Shown: in pieces, positions 16,101 through 22,160 of the stretch | How positions within the stretch are numbered: the stretch's first letter is position 1 | Layout of the letters: each line of letters starts with the position of its first letter | NCBI RefSeq assembly: GCF_003201775.1 | Contig: NZ_QJJZ01000005.1 | Coordinates: 62,001-126,000 of the forward strand | Length of the DNA stretch: 64,000 bases | DNA from: Arenibacter sp. ARW7G5Y1 | GTDB taxonomy: Bacteria; Bacteroidota; Bacteroidia; Flavobacteriales; Flavobacteriaceae | Direction: 5' to 3' | Program-made: the position numbers and the translations under genes | Notes under the pieces: model-generated | Database searches by the model: none | What the model saw: the letters and a program-made list of their open reading frames with translations, nothing else | Told to the model about the DNA's origin: nothing

Positions 16101-18492
16101 ACCCGCCGGAGGCATTCCCGTTAACAGCACCCCTATTGTTATTCTGACAACTCATATCCGTCCATATGGGAGCTATGGTCAAGGATGATGATGGCTCCGA
16201 AATAGTCAAGGTTGCCGTATCAACGCAATTGGTATCTTCATCCGTTACCGTTATAGTATAGGAACCAGCACTTAATCCACTTACAGAAACTATGTTGGAA
16301 GTCTGGCCGGTAACTACAGGATCGGCATCTATTTGATACGCATAGGTACCGCTAAATCCGTCCACTATAAAACGGCCTGCCCCATCGCTATCGCCAAAAC
16401 AGGTGACATTGGTCAGCAACTGACTTGTAACCCCAATAGAACTTATATCGGTTATGGCGAAACTTTCTGTAAAACTACAACCAGCAGAATCGGTTACCCT
16501 AAAGGTATAACTACCAAGCCCTAAGCCGGTAAAGGTGTTGGATCCACCATTATTTACACTTGTCGGGGCTATAATTTCATAGGTACTTATAGCCGTGCCA
16601 CCTGTTACCGCAAGGGAAACGGATGCCGTACCTGTGGCACAATCTATACTGGATACCGCAAAATCGATATCCGTAGGTTTATCCAACGGATTAAAAACAA
16701 TGGCCGGTAAGGTGGTAACACAGCCATTCGCATCCCGTATCTGAGGGGAATATGTTCCTGCAGAAATACCATTAAAGACCGTATTGTTCAGAATGAAGCC
16801 AGATCCAATACTATACTCATATGGACCTACACCTCCGCTAACTCCTGAAAAAGTAATCTGCCCCCCACTTTCGTTTAAACAACTTGGGGTTTGGGTGGCG
16901 TTGGCACTTCCTAAAATAGTTGAAGGGGTCGCTATAGTCCTACTAACCGCCGGTGTGGTACATGAAAAAGTATCTTGTTGATACCTTATTACTATATCAT
17001 AGTTCCCTGGTGCCAAATTGGAAAACACATTACTGTTCTGAAACGTACCACCATTATTAATACTGTACTCCAGATTATAACCGTTACTATTCGTTACATT
17101 TACAGTAATACTACCATTATTGGATCCACCACAGTTGGCGTCTATAGAACTAATGTTATATACTGGGGGTGGAATATTCTCAACATCCACAACAGCATTT
17201 TTAGTACACCCATTGTCATCCCTTACCACTATATTATACGTACCGGGACTATTTACCGTATGTGTGGTGGAAGTAGCGAAACTTCCTCCAAAGGCTCCTC
17301 CATTAACACTATATTCATACGGTCCCGTACCACCACTTGCATCAATGGTAATATCCACAGAAGTAGCACCACAGCCAAAACTGTCTGTGGCAAAGGCCGT
17401 AGCATCTACAGGAACAAGTCCTGCACCTATGGTAATTGGATTGCCATCAATAGTACTAATGGTTTGGGTACAACTGCTGCCCGCCTGAACAGATACCGAA
17501 TAGGTACCGGCCCCGAGATTATTAAAGGTATGTGTGTTAGAACCATTTGGTCCAAAGGTGTTCATGGTAACACCATTTCTAATTAACCTATAACTATAAA
17601 ATCCGGGTACCCCAGAAATGTCGATGCTAATACTTCCCTTATCACCACTACAGATGATATCTACCTTGGAAACATCTACCGTCATATCCACTGCACTTAT
17701 GGTTACGGTTTGGGATGGAAAAACACAGGCACTTGGGGAAGCATTTTTTAAGCGAGTATATACCTGATAATTACCAGGTGTAGTTATATCAAAATACGGA
17801 TTGTCCTGATAAGGGCCTGCAGCAGAATTAAGGCTGTATTCGTAGCCGGCAGGAACATTGGTAACCTCCACCCTGCCCGGATTTCCACAGATAATGTTTT
17901 GGGTACTAAGTTGGGGGTTCAATGGGTTTGAAGAAACCCTAAAGTAATAAAAGGCCCCGGATCCTACCCTTACTCGATATTCTCCCGCAACAGCGGGATC
18001 ACTGGCATCAAGGAAATATGTTGCACTTGTTACTGCCGGCCCATAACAACTATTATCCTTTACAGGGCAGGTATCCGTTCCAACAAAAACACAGCTGGCA
18101 GAAAGTTTCTGCCAGGTAATGGTGCCAGAACCGCTTACTGAAATAGTTCTATCATCACCAGTTCCACATAGGAAAAATTTAGCCAAAGTACTACCGTCAT
18201 TGGTACAGGTTACCTCTTCATTGGCGCCATTGATGATTGTAGCGAACATCATTGGACTTGAAATAGCTTCTATTTCAGCCTCTTTGTCGGTATTTATTTT
18301 TGAATCATTTCGTACGTTATTCTCCTGACTTTCTTCAACTACCGTTTCCGTCGAATTTATATTCTCGACAGCAGATGACACATCCGCGATAAGTTCGTAA
18401 ACTATCGAGTTGGCCTTCGAGGCACTAAACACAATGCTTAGTGCTAACAGAAGTAAGGCATAATAGACATGCCGTGGTTTTTTCGGGAGCAT
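10102..18492 (-). CDS. Giant SprB-repeat adhesin with type B T9SS sorting domain
   Basis: A 2796-residue secreted protein. It starts with a signal peptide (hydrophobic residues about 11-25). After a diverged region of about 100 residues it consists of tandem units of 75-95 residues that begin with a Cys and Gly-rich stretch, contain PYEYS- or PYTYS-like and NLxPGxY motifs, and end in DxxGC. By my count of the terminal Gly-Cys motif there are about 28-30 units. These resemble the repeats of SprB, the mobile gliding adhesin of Flavobacterium johnsoniae. The last 90 residues (from VVPNFFTPNGDNMND) are the type B C-terminal domain of type IX secretion substrates, with YDRYGR and WDGxYxGxxLPSGDYWY motifs. 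The expected role is cell-surface adhesion or gliding; no partner genes of the SprB operon are nearby. The gene stands alone and is divergent from the next one. Confidence 0.93.
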   Translation of the reverse strand: MLPKKPRHVYYALLLLALSIVFSASKANSIVYELIADVSSAVENINSTETVVEESQENNVRNDSKINTDKEAEIEAISSPMMFATIINGANEEVTCTNDGSTLAKFFLCGTGDDRTISVSGSGTITWQKLSASCVFVGTDTCPVKDNSCYGPAVTSATYFLDASDPAVAGEYRVRVGSGAFYYFRVSSNPLNPQLSTQNIICGNPGRVEVTNVPAGYEYSLNSAAGPYQDNPYFDITTPGNYQVYTRLKNASPSACVFPSQTVTISAVDMTVDVSKVDIICSGDKGSISIDISGVPGFYSYRLIRNGVTMNTFGPNGSNTHTFNNLGAGTYSVSVQAGSSCTQTISTIDGNPITIGAGLVPVDATAFATDSFGCGATSVDITIDASGGTGPYEYSVNGGAFGGSFATSTTHTVNSPGTYNIVVRDDNGCTKNAVVDVENIPPPVYNISSIDANCGGSNNGSITVNVTNSNGYNLEYSINNGGTFQNSNVFSNLAPGNYDIVIRYQQDTFSCTTPAVSRTIATPSTILGSANATQTPSCLNESGGQITFSGVSGGVGPYEYSIGSGFILNNTVFNGISAGTYSPQIRDANGCVTTLPAIVFNPLDKPTDIDFAVSSIDCATGTASVSLAVTGGTAISTYEIIAPTSVNNGGSNTFTGLGLGSYTFRVTDSAGCSFTESFAITDISSIGVTSQLLTNVTCFGDSDGAGRFIVDGFSGTYAYQIDADPVVTGQTSNIVSVSGLSAGSYTITVTDEDTNCVDTATLTISEPSSSLTIAPIWTDMSCQNNNRGAVNGNASGGWGGFQYTLTRPNGSTVGPRSNPNFTGLTDDSGPYTISVEDGGGCTASASYTFTMLTAPTLVLDTGASDFCFDSTNATTMVVNASGGDGNYEYRIDNGPWAAGGASASFSGLNPGNHTVEVRDGNNCMDSVVRNIRAQTTSTVSIQKELTCSLVPGAGDADIRVNIGNGNPPYANYAVSFNGGAYGPTTPIAGSSFIYTTPSDGTYQFQITDGNGCVVETNVVTISPTDIIAATADVTNPRCNDPNTGIVQLLPDTTVGVAPYAYSIDGITYTNQAVYGNLSPGNYTYYVRDSRGCFIDVDFTIGAPDPGVDATVVPNDAVCSGVATFGSIDVTAIANGVSPYTYTLVNAAGVVLNTIGPTASTSENFPNLPQGSYTVITNDAAGCEDRDEVVIDQNTIDLVPVSTTDPQDCTTTFTYIVDIVGGTPAYQIGLVGGALGAPNVDGDTHDFTGQIQYGVTYFVEVIDALGCRYVEQIDPIPGPSLTVNATATSASCDVAGNGTISYNVTGTSGVNVEITVYDTDTGNLILAPTIMPSAGPYPDLTALNPGNYQIFAEDLTSGCVGEALVSIVQDIPSVSIDSNTNANCIDPDGHLVIRGVGGTGPYQFSVVPTTTPVGAYSATTDYDLSPGDYDIYVQDASGCSSFTTVTISEDPGAAVPAIDVTNQCFVVASYNVAVTSPLNSGPAPETTFQYDMGNGFQDSPLFTVPNPGTYTMTVRDGNGCTATNTFEVFDFFSITASATAEPSCNNADGSITVVTSGGSGDFDYVLDDGAGFVVNQSDDPVFTALPPGNYTITVTDRSSNTPTLCTDTAIVEIITVDQPIIDSILTEDISCFGSADGSISVDLVAALATDGPFVYNLYDSGGGLVTSQADAIFDNLTADTYEVEVVSSRGCTSPRVPANILEPTALMGVATAPPFTCNPSSNTFNTTIITAYTDTNGDGSGTLTGTGPYTYSINDGTAVFDGTNFQSSNTFEIIDNGGPQTIIVTIRDDNGCEITDTVNLTPPSGLSFSFNELNPITCDASGSGVMASNVEIIIDQGPGNYGIEILPLGSQPERLTGGADRIVWDLDTPGDYIFAVRDIANGGCLFVTPTYNVPDYNLIEAVINEVKPVTCFNGSDGEISVELNNYTGIYNYEVFSRDASGVETSTGVTGSFDTTNPINTPEIITGVPAGNLLVRVEAVDSPFCDTVSNTTTVHGPDRPLDPTPAQTADVTCFIPGRGEITVSGDGGWGGYEYQLELETAPGTYLMIASFSVNNVFSDLISGTYRVGIRDSGGCVVMEDFIISPPVPIAADIRIVQPLLCPGSNDGIIEAYNVSGGEDTNGDGEEYLFQLNRLDALGNIVNTSGLQESAVFPNLPTGNYTIVVYDGWGCSFTTLPVFIQDPLPVDADLVETLAPGCGDEGRMELTIANPVAGMEYFYRRSGTTDPFVSFGGIDVITTEIIIPDVNLNPGPYQFDVQNGNGCPEQKSNEINLDPALPLVIALDLVDANIKCAGQPTGIVRSEAFGGVGNYIYTLVNNVLDSGTPGVPRPPVAADIVRGTQSSGIFRDLPPGSYYVYATSLGCTAISEEILITPKDPLILDRLEMVPVSCYGDVDGQVIIEASGGTGKIRFSISDTLSEFFEGEDPLNPNSFTFTDLPPGTYEIIVQDELGCNILQEVTITEPEELVVANVDTTPETCINAADGSAQLTMMGGTPFVDILTGVEYYETRIIGPNSVGDEVFERNDTLFFDNLMGGETYVVFIRDAMGCETNVVVPIMIGVDLSAEPVVEYGCEGIFPNSTVTIRMTDTSLMPRLLFSLDVDDMTLANTQTVFGDLPAGDHTVYIYHENGCATSVDFTVDAYEPLTLTAIKTGPNEVTATATGGFGDYEYFFQGDSYGAVNVFLSNQDTNVTVRVVDRMGCEATISIPFKFTGMLVVPNFFTPNGDNMNDEWFPDNRDYFPNLEVKIYDRYGRVVAILDQVSGWDGNYDGKALPSGDYWYEVNANDEDKQQFMGHFTLYR

Positions 18493-18627
18493 AGATTAAG
18501 TAGGTTTTACAAAATACATTTGGACTTGGGGAAGTCTAAGTATATTCTTGGTGTATTAGTTTAAACTTATATTTTATATTTATCTTTAGCGTTCTAAGCT
18601 ACATTATTAATTATTTAACGTTGAATT

Positions 18628-19749
18628 ATGAAAAATAGTATCCCAATTATATTCATTGCCTTAATGTTTTTGAATTTATCTTGTGCACAACAATCTGAAA
18701 ATGAGGTAAATAACATAGATAATCCACCGTTCACCACTGAGCTAATAATCGATGAACTACAACTACCGTGGGGATTTACCTTTCTTCCGGATGGTAGTAT
18801 GCTCATCACGGAAAAGGCTGGTCAATTGATCCATTTTAAGGATGGCAAAAAAAATATAGTGGACAATGTTCCTCCGGTATATGTTAGGGGCCAAGGAGGG
18901 CTGTTGGATGTTGTCCTACATCCCGATTACGCCAACAATGGATGGATCTATATATCCTATGCTTCCGAAGAAGGTGATGAAAAGGGGGGAAATACGGCCA
19001 TTATTAGGGCAAAGTTGAACAACAACAGCCTTACCGACACCCAATTATTGTACAAGGCCACCCCCAACACTACCAAAGGTCAGCATTTTGGTTCCAGAAT
19101 CACCTTTGATGATAAGGGCTATCTATTCTTTTCCATTGGAGAACGTGGAGACCGGGACGTTAACCCCCAGGATATTACCAGGGATGGCGGTAAAATATAT
19201 CGTTTAAACGCGGACGGGAGCATTCCTTCCGACAATCCTTTTGTAAACAACGAAGGGGCAAAAACTGCCATATATAGCTATGGACATAGAAACCCACAAG
19301 GTCTGATTAAAAACCCAATGACCGGGGAAATCTGGGACAACGAACACGGTCCACAGGGCGGGGATGAAATAAACATTATTGAAAAAGGAAAGAATTATGG
19401 TTGGCCGGTAATTACCTACGGTATCAACTACAGTGGCACCCCTATTACCGACAAGACCGAATTGGAAGGCATGGAGCAGCCAATACACTATTGGGTGCCA
19501 TCCATAGCACCCAGTGGTATGGCTTTTGTTACCTCGGAAAAATACCCTGATTGGAAAGGTAATTTATTAATTGGCTCCCTAAAGTTTCAATACTTGGAAA
19601 GGCTTGAGCTAAAGGGCAATAAAGTTGTTTACAGAGAAAAACTAATGCCCAACTTGGGACGTGTTCGGGACGTTAGACAAGCCCCGGACGGTTTCATATA
19701 CGTGGCCGTGGAAGGCAAGGGAATCTATAAACTGGTACCAAAAAAATAA
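18628..19749 (+). CDS. PQQ-dependent sugar dehydrogenase-like lipoprotein
   Basis: A 373-residue protein of the glucose/sorbosone dehydrogenase family, a six-bladed beta-propeller that in studied members oxidises aldoses with PQQ. The N-terminus is a lipoprotein signal with lipobox LSCA (Cys19). Family stretches are LPWGFTFLPDGSMLITEK, the GQGGLLDVVLHP region, YSYGHRNPQGL, NEHGPQGGDEIN and the late RVRDVRQAPDGFIYV. Length fits the family. A cytochrome c gene follows 39 bases later and is a plausible electron acceptor. No PQQ synthesis genes are in the window, so the cofactor would have to be made elsewhere or taken up. The sugar is not predictable. Confidence 0.88.
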   Translation: MKNSIPIIFIALMFLNLSCAQQSENEVNNIDNPPFTTELIIDELQLPWGFTFLPDGSMLITEKAGQLIHFKDGKKNIVDNVPPVYVRGQGGLLDVVLHPDYANNGWIYISYASEEGDEKGGNTAIIRAKLNNNSLTDTQLLYKATPNTTKGQHFGSRITFDDKGYLFFSIGERGDRDVNPQDITRDGGKIYRLNADGSIPSDNPFVNNEGAKTAIYSYGHRNPQGLIKNPMTGEIWDNEHGPQGGDEINIIEKGKNYGWPVITYGINYSGTPITDKTELEGMEQPIHYWVPSIAPSGMAFVTSEKYPDWKGNLLIGSLKFQYLERLELKGNKVVYREKLMPNLGRVRDVRQAPDGFIYVAVEGKGIYKLVPKK

Positions 19750-19788
19750 TACTTCTTTCTCACATATCATTATCCTAAAAAGTAACAC

Positions 19789-20193
19789 ATGAAGCTTTTG
19801 CTTTTAACTTATATTTCATCTATTTCCTTGTTAACCATTTTAATGTTCCAAGACAAGGAATTGGAGGAAAGCATTGAGAGAGGTGCGGATATCTATTCTG
19901 ACTTTTGTATAAACTGCCATATGGCGAATGGGGAGGGTGTTGAAAAAACATTCCCTCCATTGGCAAAATCAGATTTCTTATTAAACAAAAGGGAAGAAAG
20001 TATTAGGGGTGTAAAATACGGCCAACAAGGTTATATATTGGTAAATGGAGTAGCCTATAACAACATTATGCCCCCAATGGGATTGGAAGATGAGGAAATT
20101 GCAGATGTCATGAACTATATCCTAAACTCTTGGGGAAATAAAAGTGACAGCATAGTAACCCCTGAAGAGGTTAGTATCAATGTGAATAAATAG
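19789..20193 (+). CDS. Cytochrome c family protein
   Basis: A 134-residue protein with an N-terminal hydrophobic signal (about residues 3-20) and one haem c motif, CINCH, at residues 40-44. A downstream NIMPPMG segment offers the methionine usual as the second haem ligand in class I cytochromes c. The haem-side sequence (DFCINCHMANGEG, FPPLAKSDF) is typical of small cytochromes paired with PQQ-type dehydrogenases in Bacteroidetes. It follows the sugar dehydrogenase gene closely and probably carries electrons away from it in the periplasm. It converges with murQ, with one base between the two stop codons. Confidence 0.9.
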   Translation: MKLLLLTYISSISLLTILMFQDKELEESIERGADIYSDFCINCHMANGEGVEKTFPPLAKSDFLLNKREESIRGVKYGQQGYILVNGVAYNNIMPPMGLEDEEIADVMNYILNSWGNKSDSIVTPEEVSINVNK

Positions 20194-20194
20194 T

Positions 20195-21010
20195 TCAGCC
20201 CTTACCCGCTTCTATGGCATTCTTTACAGAACCATATTTCTTTAATAGTTTCTCGGCCTCGGTGTAACCTATTTTTAATTCCTCAACCAAATATCGGGTT
20301 CCACGATCCACCAACTTTTCATTGGTCAGTTGCATATTTACCATTTTATTGCCCTTCACCCTACCAATCCTGATCATCAAAGCTGTGGAAATCATATTGA
20401 GTACCAACTTTTGTGATGTACCACTTTTCATCCGCGTACTTCCCGTAAGAAATTCGGGCCCTACGTTTACTGCGATCGGGATTTCAACGACTTGGGTCAA
20501 GGGAGATCCTGGATTATTGGTGATACATGCGGTCAGTAATCCATGGGAAGCCGCCTCCTTTACCCCTCCAATAACATATGGGGTAGTTCCCGATGCGGCT
20601 ATTCCTACCACTGTATCGTTCTTGGTTATATCAAAAGCTTCCAAATCCTTCCAAGCCTGAACGGTATCATCCTCGGCATTTTCAACGGCCTTTCTAATCG
20701 CCACATCACCACCGGCAATCAGTCCAATGACATGATCATGGGACAATCCAAAAGTAGGAGGGATTTCCGAGGCATCCAATATACCCAAACGGCCACTGGT
20801 TCCGGCACCTATATAAAAAAGCCTACCACCTTTATCGAATCTTTCCTTAAGGGCATCCACCAGTTTGGTCACTTCCGGTATAACCAAGGCTACGGCATTG
20901 GCTATCAATTGGTCCTCCTTGTTCATATTCTTCAGGATGGTTGCTGTATCCATCAATTCCAGGTCCGTATAATTTGATGGTAATTCGGTTATTTTTTTAT
21001 AATCTTGCAT
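20195..21010 (-). CDS. murQ: N-acetylmuramic acid 6-phosphate etherase MurQ
   Basis: A 271-residue SIS-domain enzyme that cleaves the lactyl ether of MurNAc-6-phosphate to give GlcNAc-6-phosphate and D-lactate in the cytoplasm. The phosphosugar-binding loop YIGAGTSGRLG is at about 66-76. Glu82 (ASEIPPTFG) and Glu113 (ENAEDD) sit where E. coli MurQ has its two functionally important glutamates. GVAASGTTPYV-like and GSTRMKSGTSQK stretches complete the family signature. It is about 25 residues shorter than E. coli MurQ, usual for Bacteroidetes. The gene is on the strand opposite to the SusC operon, with a 208-base leader region shared with no other start; anmK, which makes its substrate, is 11 kb away in the divergent operon. 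Confidence 0.96.
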   Translation of the reverse strand: MQDYKKITELPSNYTDLELMDTATILKNMNKEDQLIANAVALVIPEVTKLVDALKERFDKGGRLFYIGAGTSGRLGILDASEIPPTFGLSHDHVIGLIAGGDVAIRKAVENAEDDTVQAWKDLEAFDITKNDTVVGIAASGTTPYVIGGVKEAASHGLLTACITNNPGSPLTQVVEIPIAVNVGPEFLTGSTRMKSGTSQKLVLNMISTALMIRIGRVKGNKMVNMQLTNEKLVDRGTRYLVEELKIGYTEAEKLLKKYGSVKNAIEAGKG

Positions 21011-21138
21011 ATTTTTTGGTTGGTATTTGATTTGACTAGTATTTTAAATGGGTTTAAGGTAAGTGGGCTTCCTTGATCAGAGTACATTTTATTAATTGTA
21101 TTAACTCCTGTTTTATTAAACAATAACTTATTTTTATG

Positions 21139-21153
21139 AATACTGCAAACTTA
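21139..21153 (-). promoter_or_regulatory. murQ promoter element with shared operator-like 11-mer
   Basis: On the minus strand TAAGTTTG (21153-21146) matches the TAnnTTTG -7 element. It overlaps TTTGCAGTATT (plus-strand AATACTGCAAA, 21139-21149), an 11-mer found again at 22008-22018 in the deoR-susC gap. A GGCA lies one helical turn from the TGCA. A -33 TTG is not clear. The predicted leader to the murQ ATG is about 130 bases. Confidence 0.5.
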
Positions 21154-21218
21154 GGCAATTTTACTTTTTAACACTGTCTAAAACCTATGTTGGGTATTGA
21201 TAAATAGTATCTGAAATT

Positions 21219-21968
21219 TTATAGCAATTTTATTTTAGCTTCACTAAATCCCTTTAATTTAACGTCCTCAGGTTCAAGTTCGGTAATCAAAACATCAATA
21301 GTATCCAAATCACATATCTTGAACCGTTGCGTAGAGTTTAATTTCTCAAAAATTGATGGGGCCACTATTTTTCTAGAGGAATTTATCATAGCCTTTTTTA
21401 TTTGAACAATTTCCCAGTCAAAGTCGGTTACACCATTCATCAAATCAATTGAATTGATGCCTAAAAAACATATATCAACCTTAATATCATTCAACATGTT
21501 TATGGCACAACCACCAATAGCAATCTGGGAATCCTTGGACAACTTTCCTCCTACCAATATTACCTCAACATCTGTTTTGGCCATTAATTGAACAGCAACA
21601 GGCAAACTAGGTGTAAAACAGGTGATTTTCAAATTGGGCGGAATCATTCGGGCAATTTCCATATTAGTGGTTCCTCCACTTAATAGTATTACTTGGCCAT
21701 TCTTAATTAAACTAATTGCCTTTCTGGCTATCCGTGACTTATTCTCAAGAGCATAGATTTCTTGATTATCAACATGATAATTATTAAATCCTAAAGATAT
21801 GGCCCCGCCATGCACTTTTTTTAATTTTTTAGTTGCATTGAGCTCATTGATATCACGACGTATGGTATCTACCGAAACACTCAAAAGTTCGGCCATATCC
21901 GTAAACAAAACCCTATTATGTATTCTAACCTCGTTTAAGATTACTTGTTGTCTCTCGGCTTTCAGCAT
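21219..21968 (-). CDS. DeoR family transcriptional regulator
   Basis: A 249-residue regulator with an N-terminal winged helix-turn-helix (about 5-58; ERQQVILNEV, VSVDTIRRDINEL, KKVHGGA) and the C-terminal DeoR effector domain (about 75-230) with LLSGGTTNMEIAR, which in this family binds a phosphorylated sugar or other sugar metabolite. It lies between murQ, on the same strand, and the divergent susC operon. Family members usually repress neighbouring sugar genes until the effector appears; MurNAc-6-phosphate or GlcNAc-6-phosphate are natural candidates here, but that is inference. In E. coli the murQ regulator MurR is of the RpiR family, so a DeoR protein in this place is different. Confidence 0.92.
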   Translation of the reverse strand: MLKAERQQVILNEVRIHNRVLFTDMAELLSVSVDTIRRDINELNATKKLKKVHGGAISLGFNNYHVDNQEIYALENKSRIARKAISLIKNGQVILLSGGTTNMEIARMIPPNLKITCFTPSLPVAVQLMAKTDVEVILVGGKLSKDSQIAIGGCAINMLNDIKVDICFLGINSIDLMNGVTDFDWEIVQIKKAMINSSRKIVAPSIFEKLNSTQRFKICDLDTIDVLITELEPEDVKLKGFSEAKIKLL

Positions 21969-22007
21969 ATAATTATCAAATCAACAGAATATAGTCACTA
22001 GTAGCAA

Positions 22008-22104
22008 AATACTGCAAATATACCGTACCGTAGGCATTTATTTAAATATTAAATGCAATATATTGCAAATTATTGCAAAAGATGCAGTTTTTTGCATATT
22101 TTTG
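22008..22104 (+). promoter_or_regulatory. Phased TGCA operator array and susC promoter
   Basis: TGCA occurs at 22013, 22054, 22064, 22074, 22083 and 22093, that is at 41, 10, 10, 9 and 10 bases, and GGCA at 22033 fills part of the gap. Several copies are within TTGCAAA. The array overlaps a promoter: TTG at 22073-22075, 21 bases, then TATTTTTG at 22097-22104 (TAnnTTTG). A protein bound to one face of the helix would cover the promoter. The first element, AATACTGCAAA, is identical to one upstream of murQ. Confidence 0.6.
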
Positions 22105-22160
22105 AGAAAATTTATTATTCTAATTCTAACTTATTTACTAAAATTTAACTCTAAAAGCCG

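Noticed and set aside
15352-17586. Long plus-strand open frames (up to about 200 codons) opposite the adhesin gene
   Set aside because: They mirror the repetitive Thr/Gly/Val-rich adhesin, have low-complexity Ile/Thr/Ser-rich products and no recognisable domain.
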